From Variovorax paradoxus (lineage in GTDB: Bacteria > Pseudomonadota > Gammaproteobacteria > Burkholderiales > Burkholderiaceae_C), in the NCBI RefSeq assembly GCF_018614955.1, contig NZ_JAGGNV010000005.1:94335-158334 (forward strand): DNA of 64,000 nt. Direction: 5' to 3'. The position numbers were made by a program, and so were the translations under genes. The notes beneath the pieces are model-generated. The model saw nothing but the letters and a program-made list of their open reading frames with translations, was not told the origin of the DNA and made no database searches. Shown in pieces: positions 9,031-16,327 of this stretch. Numbering within the stretch: position 1 is the stretch's first letter; the number at the start of each line of letters is the position of its first letter.

Positions 9031-9062
9031 GGCCTGTTCACAGGCCCTGCTGCACGCAGCAG
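9030..9062 (+). other. Tandem perfect hairpins after the catabolic operon
   Basis: Two adjacent inverted repeats lie in the short gap before the next gene: GGGCCTG-TTCA-CAGGCCC (9030-9047) and CTGCTG-CACG-CAGCAG (9047-9062). The first begins in the stop codon of the preceding gene. There is no T-tract, so this is not a canonical intrinsic terminator. It may stabilise the 3' end of the operon mRNA or assist Rho-dependent termination. Confidence 0.5.
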
Positions 9063-9085
9063 CCAGCTGTGCTGCAATCCGCCGC

Positions 9086-10216
9086 ATGGCTGAACCGACC
9101 CTCGACGACCTGCGCCGCTATGCCGTGGCGCGCAGCCTCTTCACGGCGACGACCCTCCCGCGCGCGATCCGGCGCCTCGGCTTCGTGCAGGCCGATCCGA
9201 TCCGCGCGCCGGCGCGCGCACAAGACTTGACCCTGCGCCACCGCGTCGAGGACTACCGCGCGGGCGATCTCGAAAGCCGGTACGCCAGGCTGGCGATCGA
9301 CGAAGACTGCCTCGTCAACTACGGCTTCCTGCCGCGCGAGCACCTGGCCCTGATGCATCCGCGCGAGGCCAAGCGCGCGTGGGACGCCGAGACCCGCCGC
9401 AAGGCGGCCGAGGTGCTGGCCTTCGTGCGCGAGCACGGGCAAGTGCATCCGCGCCAGGTCGAACAGCATTTCGCCCACGGACGCGTGAAGAACTACTGGG
9501 GCGGCTCGAGCAACGCCACCACGCACCTGCTCGACGGCATGCACTACCGCGGCATGCTGCGCGTGGCGCGGCGCGACAGCGGCACCCGCGTGTACGAAGC
9601 GGCGGCCCACGCGCCCGGCGACGACAGCCCCGCCGGCCGCGCACGACGCGCCGCCGCGCTGATCGATCTCGTGGTGCACAAGTACGCGCCGCTGCCGGCC
9701 GCCAGCCTCACCTACCTCGTTCGCCTGCTCGGCTACGGCGCCCCGCACCTGTCGGCGCACACCCAGGCCGCCTTGCGCGAAGCGCGCGAAGCGCTCGCCA
9801 GCTGCCGCCTCGACGGCACCACCTGGTACTGGCCGGCCGACGAGAACCCGGCCTCGCGCCGACACGCCCCCGACGAGGCGGTGCGCCTGCTCGCGCCCTT
9901 CGATCCGGTGGTGTGGGACCGCCGCCGCTTCGTGCTGCTGTGGGGCTGGACGTACAAGTTCGAGGCCTACACGCCGGCTGCGAAACGCCAGTTCGGCTAC
10001 TACGCGCTGCCCCTGTTGTGGCACGACCGCGTGATCGGCTGGGCCAACGTCACGGCGCGCGAAGGCCGGCTGCAGCCGGCCTTCGGCTATGCCGGCGCGA
10101 AGCCGCGCGACGCGGCCTTTCGCGCGGCGCTCGACGACGAGCTGCAGCGCATGAGCGAGTTCATGGCCAGGCGGCCACAGGCGCTCAATCCTCGACGGCC
10201 AGCTTCAGCCGCATGA
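9086..10216 (+). CDS. Winged-helix DNA glycosylase-like protein (AlkX/YcaQ family)
   Basis: This 376-residue protein belongs to the HTH_42 (DUF1006) winged-helix family. The first in-frame ATG giving MAEPTLDDLRRYA fits the family N-terminus better than upstream starts. The motif Q35-A-D37 in FVQADPIRAPARAQDL matches the QxD active-site signature known for E. coli YcaQ/AlkX, an interstrand-crosslink glycosylase, rather than the QxQ of AlkZ. A repair role is therefore plausible. The gene converges on and overlaps the following minus-strand ArsR gene by 32 nt. Confidence 0.8.
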   Translation: MAEPTLDDLRRYAVARSLFTATTLPRAIRRLGFVQADPIRAPARAQDLTLRHRVEDYRAGDLESRYARLAIDEDCLVNYGFLPREHLALMHPREAKRAWDAETRRKAAEVLAFVREHGQVHPRQVEQHFAHGRVKNYWGGSSNATTHLLDGMHYRGMLRVARRDSGTRVYEAAAHAPGDDSPAGRARRAAALIDLVVHKYAPLPAASLTYLVRLLGYGAPHLSAHTQAALREAREALASCRLDGTTWYWPADENPASRRHAPDEAVRLLAPFDPVVWDRRRFVLLWGWTYKFEAYTPAAKRQFGYYALPLLWHDRVIGWANVTAREGRLQPAFGYAGAKPRDAAFRAALDDELQRMSEFMARRPQALNPRRPASAA

Positions 10217-10550
10217 GCGCCTGATCCCACTGCTGGGCGATGGCGTCGAGCGAACGCCGGCCTTCTTCCAGCCGCGCCCGCTCGAGCTCCCAGAGCCGTT
10301 CGCGCCCGACCTTCAGGTCATGCACCAGGCCCGCGCCGGCCAGCACCTGCAGGTGCTTGGTGACGGCCTGCCGCGTGATCTGGGTGCCGGATGTGAGCTG
10401 CGCGATCGACATCGCGCCGCCGGCACACAGCACGGTGACCAGGCGCAGGCGCGTCTCGTCGCCCAGCGCGGCGAAGATCGAAGCGGAGTTCTTCAGCGCC
10501 GGCTTCTTCAGCGGCGAGCGCTTCGCGGGCACGCTAGGGCGTGGCGACAT
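10185..10550 (-). CDS. ArsR-family winged-helix transcriptional regulator
   Basis: This 121-residue repressor-type protein has a typical ArsR core: IFAALGDETRLRLVTVL followed by the recognition-helix region TRQAVTKHLQVLAGAGLV. No metal-binding cysteine cluster (CxC) is present, so it is unlikely to be a metal sensor. It overlaps the 3' end of the SRPBCC gene by 17 nt and is co-transcribed with it. ArsR/SRPBCC pairs like this are common; the regulator usually controls its own operon. Confidence 0.85.
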   Translation of the reverse strand: MSPRPSVPAKRSPLKKPALKNSASIFAALGDETRLRLVTVLCAGGAMSIAQLTSGTQITRQAVTKHLQVLAGAGLVHDLKVGRERLWELERARLEEGRRSLDAIAQQWDQALMRLKLAVED

Positions 10551-10995
10551 GCTTGTCGATGTTCTTCATCTGCTCGTCCCAGCCGCCGCTGTTCATGCGG
10601 AAGGCCTCCAGCCGGCGTTCCGGCGGGATCTTGTCGAAGCCGGATTCGACCAGCGTCAGCAAGGTGCCGCCCTCGACTTCCGTCAGCTCGAACTCGACCA
10701 GCGTGGTCGGCTCCTTCGAGTAGTCGACAGCGGGATCGATCGCCGCCGGATGCCAGCGCAGGGCCAGCAGGCGCTCCGGCTCGATGCGCTCGACCAGCAC
10801 ATCGAAGACCAGATGCTCGTAGCCGGGATAGGTGATGTTCCCGCGCGCGTGCTGGCCGGCGACGAAGGCCCGCCCCTTCAGCGAGACGCGAAACCATTCG
10901 CCGAACTCCTCGGCGTTCGACAGCGCGCGCCAGACCCGCGAGCGCGGCGCCTTGAGCAGGATCTTTCTTTCGATGCGGTCCGTGGATGCGTTCAT
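10534..10995 (-). CDS. SRPBCC domain protein (AHSA1/CalC-like)
   Basis: This 153-residue START/Bet v1-like domain protein has the signature RKILLKAPRSRVWRALSNAEEF at the N-terminus and GGWDEQMKNIDKH at the C-terminus, typical of Aha1-like SRPBCC proteins. The ATG at 10995 is chosen because AGGAGGT lies about 5 nt upstream, better than a TTG two codons earlier. It is the first gene of the two-gene operon with the ArsR regulator. The fold binds hydrophobic ligands; the ligand is unknown. Confidence 0.85.
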   Translation of the reverse strand: MNASTDRIERKILLKAPRSRVWRALSNAEEFGEWFRVSLKGRAFVAGQHARGNITYPGYEHLVFDVLVERIEPERLLALRWHPAAIDPAVDYSKEPTTLVEFELTEVEGGTLLTLVESGFDKIPPERRLEAFRMNSGGWDEQMKNIDKHVATP

Positions 10996-11163
10996 ATGCA
11001 ACCTCCTGGCTGCATATTAGGCAGTGCGAACGTCAAATGCAACCATTTCATTGCATTTCCAGCGAAAGCCCCGCGCCGCGCGAGGTCTGGCGCACGCGCG
11101 ACAACATGCCCGCCGCGCCGCTCCTAGAATCGCCGGGCCGCCGCACGAAAGCGCGTCGGCAAA

Positions 11164-11479
11164 GCGTTCTCAGGGCGGGGTGGAATTCCCCACCGGCGGT
11201 GATGGCGACACGTTCGCACGAGCCCGCGAGCGCCTGCGGCGCGCCATGCGCCGCAGGGTCAGCAGACCTGGTGAGATCCCGGGGCCGACGGTTCAGGGCT
11301 TGCGTTGCCGTCAGTGGCGCAGGCGGTTGTCGTAGTTGGGATGCAGTGCGAGGCGCCGGACGCGCCGTGTGGCCACGCCACACAAGCGTTCGGCAACGAC
11401 GCAATGCGCCCAAGTACGGCGAACCGCGTGCGCCAATGGCGGCAAGGCAAGACCTCATAGTCCGGATGAAAGAGAGCGC
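11164..11479 (+). ncRNA. FMN riboswitch (RFN element) with a greatly expanded arm
   Basis: All conserved RFN blocks are visible in order: CAGGGCGGGGTGGAATTCCCC, ACCGGCGGTGAT, AGCCCGCGAGCGCC, CAGCAGACCTGGTGAGATCC, GGGGCCGACGGTT and, much later, TAGTCCGGATGAAAGAGA. P1 closes as CGTTCTC (11165-11171) with GAGAGCG (11472-11478). Between GACGGTT and TAGTCCGG, where E. coli and B. subtilis have only a few nucleotides, about 165 nt are inserted and can fold into one long arm. The element precedes ribH by about 92 nt and should repress it when FMN is abundant, through the intervening GC-rich leader. Confidence 0.95.
11295..11455 (+). ncRNA. Extended structured arm inserted in the FMN riboswitch
   Basis: The insert is self-complementary over nearly its full length. 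Reading inward: 11299-11310 pairs with 11440-11451 (12 bp, one mismatch), 11315-11321 with 11429-11435, GCGGTT 11323-11328 with AACCGC 11422-11427, GTCGTA 11329-11334 with TACGGC 11415-11420, TTGGG 11336-11340 with CCCAA 11409-11413, and 11343-11350 with 11400-11407 (one mismatch). At the tip sit three small hairpins: GGCGC/GCGCC (11352-11366), GTGTGGC/GCCACAC (11367-11383) and CGTT/AACG (about 11387-11398). The function is unknown. Confidence 0.8.
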
Positions 11480-11571
11480 GACCCCGCTGCCGGGCAGGCG
11501 CGTTCGCGCGCGTGCCCCGGCCTCGGGCTCGTGCGCCCTGATTCAGGCAACCCTTGTTCAAAAGGCAAACC

Positions 11572-12084
11572 ATGAGTCAGATCAACGACCTTCCCCTTTC
11601 CGCCGTGGCGTCGACCGAAGCATCGCGCGGTCGGCGCATCGCCTTCGTGCAGGCGCAATGGCATTCGGACATCGTCCACCAGGCGCGCGACGCCTTCCTC
11701 GAAGAGATGCAACGCCAGGGCGTGCCGCAGGACAGCATCGACATCTTCGACGTCCCCGGCGCGTTCGAGATTCCGCTGCATGCCAAGCGGCTCGCCAACT
11801 CGGGGCGCTATGCCGCCATCGTCGGCTGCGCCCTGGTGGTGGACGGCGGCATCTACCGCCACGAGTTCGTCGCCAGCACGGTGGTCCAGTCGCTGATGCA
11901 GGTGCAGCTCGAGACCGACGTGCCGGTCTTCTCGGCCGTGCTCACGCCGCACCACTTCCACGAGCATGTGGAGCATCGCAAGTACTTCCATCGCCATTTC
12001 GCAATCAAGGGCACCGAGGTCGCCGAGGCCTGCGTGAAGACCCTGGAGGGATTGCGGCGGATCGACGCGCTGCTCGCCGCCTGA
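11572..12084 (+). CDS. ribH: 6,7-dimethyl-8-ribityllumazine synthase, type II (RibH2-like)
   Basis: This 170-residue protein catalyses the penultimate step of riboflavin synthesis, condensing the ribitylamino-uracil with 3,4-dihydroxy-2-butanone 4-phosphate. The segments FVQAQWHSDIVHQARDAF, VPGAFEIPLHAKRL and ALVVDGGIYRHEFVAS are those of type II (Brucella RibH2-like) lumazine synthases, which form decamers rather than 60-mers. The PHHFHEH segment supplies the catalytic histidine region. It stands alone behind the FMN riboswitch, with no other rib gene in the window. Confidence 0.93.
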   Translation: MSQINDLPLSAVASTEASRGRRIAFVQAQWHSDIVHQARDAFLEEMQRQGVPQDSIDIFDVPGAFEIPLHAKRLANSGRYAAIVGCALVVDGGIYRHEFVASTVVQSLMQVQLETDVPVFSAVLTPHHFHEHVEHRKYFHRHFAIKGTEVAEACVKTLEGLRRIDALLAA

Positions 12085-12098
12085 GCTAGGCTGTCGTG

Positions 12099-12773
12099 AT
12101 GAATGCCGTCGCCAAGCCCTACACGCTCTACGGCGCACCCAGCTCGGGCGCCACGCCCGTGCATGCGGCGCTCACGCTGATCGGCGCGCCCTGCACCATC
12201 GTCGATGTCGCGCCCTGGGAGAGCGAAGCCGAGCGCGACCGCCTGCTGCCGGTCAACGCGATGCGGCAGGTGCCGGTACTGGTGCTGCCTTCGGGCGAGC
12301 TCATGACCGAGAGCGCCGCAATCCTGGTCTGGCTGGGCGACCGCCATCCGGAGGCGGGCCTCGCCCCTGCCATCGACGATCCGCAGCGCGCGCAGTACCT
12401 GCGCTGGATGAGCTTCGTCTCCGCCGCGATCTATTCGTTGTTCTGGGTGCACGATGTGCCGTCGCGGCTGGCGGCCGATGCGGCGGCCGAGAAGGTGATC
12501 CTCGAACGCACGGAAGAACGCATCGCCGAATGCTGGCGCCTCATGGATGCGCAGATGCCACGCGGCACGCCCTACCTGCTGGGCGATCGCATCGGCATGC
12601 TCGATCTCTACGTGACGGTGGTCTCGCGCTGGACGCCGCGGCGCCTGCGCTTCTACCGCGAGGCGCCGCGCATGGCCGAGGTGGTTCGCCGCGTCGACGC
12701 CGAGCCGCGCCTGGCCGAGTTCTGGGCCGCGCGCTATCCCTTCACGCCCGGCTGGGAGGCCGCAGAGTCCTGA
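12099..12773 (+). CDS. Glutathione S-transferase family protein
   Basis: This 224-residue protein has an N-terminal thioredoxin-like domain (PYTLYGAPSSGATPVHAALTL, then the cis-proline segment MRQVPVLVLPSGELMTESAAIL) and an all-helical C-terminal domain ending YPFTPGWEAAE. A serine near residue 14 is the likely glutathione-activating residue. ATG at 12099 is preferred over GTG at 12096. It follows ribH by 14 nt and may be read from the same transcript, although no functional link is evident. Confidence 0.85.
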   Translation: MNAVAKPYTLYGAPSSGATPVHAALTLIGAPCTIVDVAPWESEAERDRLLPVNAMRQVPVLVLPSGELMTESAAILVWLGDRHPEAGLAPAIDDPQRAQYLRWMSFVSAAIYSLFWVHDVPSRLAADAAAEKVILERTEERIAECWRLMDAQMPRGTPYLLGDRIGMLDLYVTVVSRWTPRRLRFYREAPRMAEVVRRVDAEPRLAEFWAARYPFTPGWEAAES

Positions 12774-12883
12774 GCCGGCGTGGGGCCATCCAAGGGTTTG
12801 CGCTGACAAGATCGGGGTCAAACCCTGTTCCCGAGCCCCGTAAGAATTGCGTAAGATTCGCGCCCACGCCCAATAGGATCCCC

Positions 12884-13342
12884 ATGCTCGACATCGATTT
12901 GCCCGTGCCTGCTGCGGCGGTTCGCAGCCTTCTTGCCAATCACGGGATCGTCCCGGCGCTGGCCTTGCTCAACGACCGGACGCTCTATCGGTTCACGGCG
13001 ATCTACAAACTGAGCGGCGAGGTGATGCATGCGGCGCACGCTTTCGACCGCATTTCCGAATACCGCACCTGGCTGAAGGTGGTGCCGCTCGGCAGGAGCT
13101 TCTGCCAGTATGCGATCGAGCATGGCGAGTTCGTTACCAGCCATGCCTCCGCGGACCAGCGCCTGACGAACCGCCCCTACGCCGGCTTCGTCGAGTCCTA
13201 CTACGGCCAGTTGCTGACGCGCGCCGACGGCACACCCTATGGCACCTTCATCCATTTCGATCTGGAGCCGCGCAACATTCCGGCGGAGGAAGTCGCCTTC
13301 CTGCGCGAGGTGATCCCGCAGTTCATCGACTACTTGGGATGA
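12884..13342 (+). CDS. GAF domain-containing protein
   Basis: This 152-residue protein appears to be a single GAF-like sensor domain. Support comes from ALALLNDRTLYRFTAIYKLSGEVMHAAHAFD, then a segment around CQYAIEHGEFVTSHASAD and RPYAGFVESYYGQLLTRADGTPYGTFIHFD, a pattern of GAF domains without an output module. An AGGATC ribosome-binding site precedes the ATG. It is convergent with the TauE gene, whose stop codon begins one base beyond this gene's end. The ligand is unknown. Confidence 0.7.
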   Translation: MLDIDLPVPAAAVRSLLANHGIVPALALLNDRTLYRFTAIYKLSGEVMHAAHAFDRISEYRTWLKVVPLGRSFCQYAIEHGEFVTSHASADQRLTNRPYAGFVESYYGQLLTRADGTPYGTFIHFDLEPRNIPAEEVAFLREVIPQFIDYLG

Positions 13343-13343
13343 A

Positions 13344-14096
13344 CTAGCCGGTCCGCGCCAGCAGCACCGGCACCGAGGACACCAGCAGCGCCACGCCCGA
13401 CAGCGTCAGGAGTCCCAGCACGACTTGGCGAAAGCGCGCCTCGCTGATGCCGATGTAGAGCCGCGCGCCGAGCAGCACCGGTACCAGCACCGCGACCGCG
13501 ACGATGCCGAGGAAGGGCAGCGTCTGGACGCCGACGAGGCCCGCGCCCAGATAGAACGAGAAGGCCACCACCAGCATCGAGAGATTGAAGTTCTGGATCA
13601 CGGCCCGCTGCACGTCCTTCTCGAGGCCGCGCAGCGTGCACCAGAGCGTCGGGATCGCCCCGGTGAAGCCGCCGAGGCCGCCGCAGACGCCGCCGATCAA
13701 TCCGATCACCGCATCGGCCGGCCGGCCGCCTGCGCTCACGCGCGGCAGATTGCGCGCCATCAGCATGGCCGGGCACCAGAGCACCAGCAGGCCGCCGAGG
13801 CAGGCCTTGAACAGCGGCACGTCGAGCCGCGGCAGCAGCCACACGCCGAGCGGCACGCCGACGAGGCCGCCGAGGACGAAGGGCAGCAGCAGCGCCCAGT
13901 TGAAGCCGCGGCGCACCGTGACCGCCGCGATCACCTGGCCGGTAAGCGCGCCGAAGGTCGCGAGCACCGCAGCCAGCTTCGGATCCACCGTCCAGGCCCA
14001 GAACGACATCGCGACCAGCCCGAAGGCGAAGCCCGACAGGCCCTGCACGAAGCCGGCCACGACCGCGCCGAGCGCGACGATCAGGTAGAGCGACAA
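13344..14096 (-). CDS. TSUP family transporter (TauE/SafE)
   Basis: This 250-residue membrane protein has about eight hydrophobic segments and the TauE/SafE repeat motif (GFVQGLSGFAFGLVAMSF at the N-terminus, GVCGGLGGFTGAIPTLW in the second half). These proteins export or import sulfite, sulfoacetate or related organosulfur anions. The start is a TTG three bases after the stop of the upstream MFS gene, which suggests translational coupling. The substrate cannot be deduced from the sequence. Confidence 0.85.
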   Translation of the reverse strand: MSLYLIVALGAVVAGFVQGLSGFAFGLVAMSFWAWTVDPKLAAVLATFGALTGQVIAAVTVRRGFNWALLLPFVLGGLVGVPLGVWLLPRLDVPLFKACLGGLLVLWCPAMLMARNLPRVSAGGRPADAVIGLIGGVCGGLGGFTGAIPTLWCTLRGLEKDVQRAVIQNFNLSMLVVAFSFYLGAGLVGVQTLPFLGIVAVAVLVPVLLGARLYIGISEARFRQVVLGLLTLSGVALLVSSVPVLLARTG

Positions 14097-14099
14097 AGC

Positions 14100-15341
14100 T
14101 CAGGCAGAGGCAGGAACCAGGGCCTCGCGCCGCACGCGCCGCACGTTGAACGCGCTGGCGATCAGCACCGCCTGCACGACCGCGAGCCCGATGATCACGC
14201 TCGTGTACCGGCCATGGTCCATCAGCCGGCCGAAGATCAGCGGCGCCACCGCCTGGCCGATGTCGAGGCCCGCGTAGACCACGCCGTAGACGCGGCCGGT
14301 CGCATTGGCCGGCGTCGAGCGCTTGACCAGCAGGTCGCGCGAAGGCCCCGCGATGCCGGAGGCGAAGCCCATCGCGCCGAACATCACCGGCACCACGATG
14401 GGCGGGAAGTCGGCCAGCGCGAGCACCAGCGCCAGCACCGCGGCCATGCCGAAGGCGGCGCCCACCACGCGCTCGCAGCGCCCGGGGTCGGACGCCAGGA
14501 AGCCGCCCACCACCATGCCGGCGGCGCTGGCCACCATGTAGATCGTGAGACACACCGCGATCAGCGCCACCGGCACCGCGTGCAGATGGCCGGCCGCGGC
14601 CGGCGCGAAAGTCTGCACCACGCTCAGCGCCATCGCATAGAAGAAGAAAAAGCCGAAGCACATCCAGACCGCCGGGATCCTGAGGAAGGCGAACTCGCCG
14701 CCCGCGGCCGCGTCCGAGCCGGTCGCCTTGTGCACCGCCTTGACGTCGAGCGCGAGCACGCTGCGGTTCCACCACAACACCGCCAACACCACCAGCGCCA
14801 GCGCGCCGGCCGAGGCCAGCGCCACGCGCCACGAGAACGCGATGGCCAGCGGCACCACGAAAGCCGGCGCCACCGCCCAGCCCAGGCTGCCGGTGATGCC
14901 GTGCACGCTGTAGGCGTGGCCCAGGCGCGTGGGCGCCACCTTGCGGTTGAACAGCGTGTAGTCGACCGGATGGAACACGCCGTTGCCGATGCCCGCGACC
15001 ACCGCGCTGGCGAGCAGCATCCAGTAGCTCTGCGCCAGCGCATAGCCAAAAGCCGCGAGGGCCAGCAACCCGAGCCCCACGAACAGCACCGGCCGCGGAC
15101 CCAGCTTGTCGACCAGGAAGCCCGAGGCCGCCTGCACCACGCAAGAGACCACGAAGAACACGGTGAGCACCGCGCCGAGCTCGGTGTAGCTCACGTCGAA
15201 GGCGTCCTTCAGCCACGGAAACAGCGGCGGCAGCACGAGCTGGGCGAAATGGCTGATGGCATGCGCCAGGCCGACGAGGCCGATCAGCTTGGCGTCGGAG
15301 CGCAGGGTGGGCGTGGCGGCGGAAGCGTGGGATGAAGACAT
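14100..15341 (-). CDS. MFS transporter (Fsr/fosmidomycin-resistance-like group)
   Basis: This 413-residue major facilitator has twelve predicted segments, with KLIGLVGLAHAISHFAQLVLPPLFPWL at the N-terminus and GIGNGVFHPVDYTLFNRKVAP in the first half, features shared with Fsr-type exporters. ATG at 15341 is preferred; the frame extends 26 codons further upstream without family similarity. It is divergent from an AraC regulator with 89 nt between the starts, so the regulator probably controls this gene and the downstream TauE gene. Confidence 0.85.
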   Translation of the reverse strand: MSSSHASAATPTLRSDAKLIGLVGLAHAISHFAQLVLPPLFPWLKDAFDVSYTELGAVLTVFFVVSCVVQAASGFLVDKLGPRPVLFVGLGLLALAAFGYALAQSYWMLLASAVVAGIGNGVFHPVDYTLFNRKVAPTRLGHAYSVHGITGSLGWAVAPAFVVPLAIAFSWRVALASAGALALVVLAVLWWNRSVLALDVKAVHKATGSDAAAGGEFAFLRIPAVWMCFGFFFFYAMALSVVQTFAPAAAGHLHAVPVALIAVCLTIYMVASAAGMVVGGFLASDPGRCERVVGAAFGMAAVLALVLALADFPPIVVPVMFGAMGFASGIAGPSRDLLVKRSTPANATGRVYGVVYAGLDIGQAVAPLIFGRLMDHGRYTSVIIGLAVVQAVLIASAFNVRRVRREALVPASA

Positions 15342-15430
15342 GAATTGCAACAAGAAACCGGAGCGGGCACCGATCGTATTCCCGGAGGTGGCGTCAGAAT
15401 GGCGATACAGAGACAACATTTGTCGAAATC

Positions 15431-16252
15431 ATGCCGCCTCTTGCCGCCACGCCGATCTACAGCGTCGCCTCGCTCACGCCCCACCTCTATGCGCCCGACG
15501 CGCTGCGCCCGCTGCGCGCCAAGGAACACTTTCTCAAGGCCGACACCTTCGTCGAGCTGCATTCCCACCCGTGGCCGCAGCTGACCTTCTCGACGCGCGG
15601 CGTGATCCGCCTCAGCACCGAGGACGGCAGCTACATCGTGCCGCCCTCGCGCGCACTCTGGGTGCCGGCCGACATGCCGCACAGCGTCACCTTGATCGAG
15701 GACGCCGAGCTGCGCACCGTCTACCTGCACAGCTGGCTCGGCCCGGCCTGGGAGAAATGCGAGGTGCTGGAGATCAGCCCCTTGCTGCGCGCCCTGATGC
15801 TCGCGCTCGACACCACGCCCGACGGCCTGCCGCCGGCCGATCCGCACGCGGCGCAGCGCGAGCGCTGGATCGCGCCGCTTCTGGTCGACGAGCTCGAGCG
15901 CGCGACGCAGATCCGCATCGACGTGCCGCTGCCGGCCGACAAGCGCCTGCGCCAGTTGTGCGAGACGCTGCTGCGCAACCCGGCCAGCCGCGCCACGCTG
16001 GCCGAACGCGCCGAAGCCATCGGCGCCAGCGAGCGCACCGTGGCGCGGCTGTTCCGCGACCAGCTCGGCATGAGCTGGCAGCAATGGCGCCAGCAGGCCG
16101 TGCTCGCGCATGCGCTGCCACTGCTCGCGCGCGGCATGGCCGTGAGCCAGGTGGCGTCGGCGAGCGGCTACGCGACCGACAGCGCCTTCTGCGCGATGTT
16201 CAAGGCCGCGACGGGGAAATCGCCGACGGCGTTCCAGCACAAGAAGAAGTAG
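15431..16252 (+). CDS. AraC-family transcriptional regulator
   Basis: This 273-residue regulator has an N-terminal cupin-like sensing domain (VELHSHPWPQLTFSTRGVIRL, PPSRALWVPADMPHSVTL) and a C-terminal double helix-turn-helix (IGASERTVARLFRDQLGMSWQQW, then VSQVASASGYATDSAFCAMFKAATGKSP). The histidine-rich HSHPW motif is common in regulators of divergent transporters. It is transcribed away from the MFS-TauE pair, its probable target. Confidence 0.9.
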   Translation: MPPLAATPIYSVASLTPHLYAPDALRPLRAKEHFLKADTFVELHSHPWPQLTFSTRGVIRLSTEDGSYIVPPSRALWVPADMPHSVTLIEDAELRTVYLHSWLGPAWEKCEVLEISPLLRALMLALDTTPDGLPPADPHAAQRERWIAPLLVDELERATQIRIDVPLPADKRLRQLCETLLRNPASRATLAERAEAIGASERTVARLFRDQLGMSWQQWRQQAVLAHALPLLARGMAVSQVASASGYATDSAFCAMFKAATGKSPTAFQHKKK

Positions 16253-16327
16253 CTGTTCGCGGGCACTGGGTCGTGCTTTCGTATCATCGGCAGGTGCACC
16301 CCGACCAACATTCCGCGCGCTGAAGGC

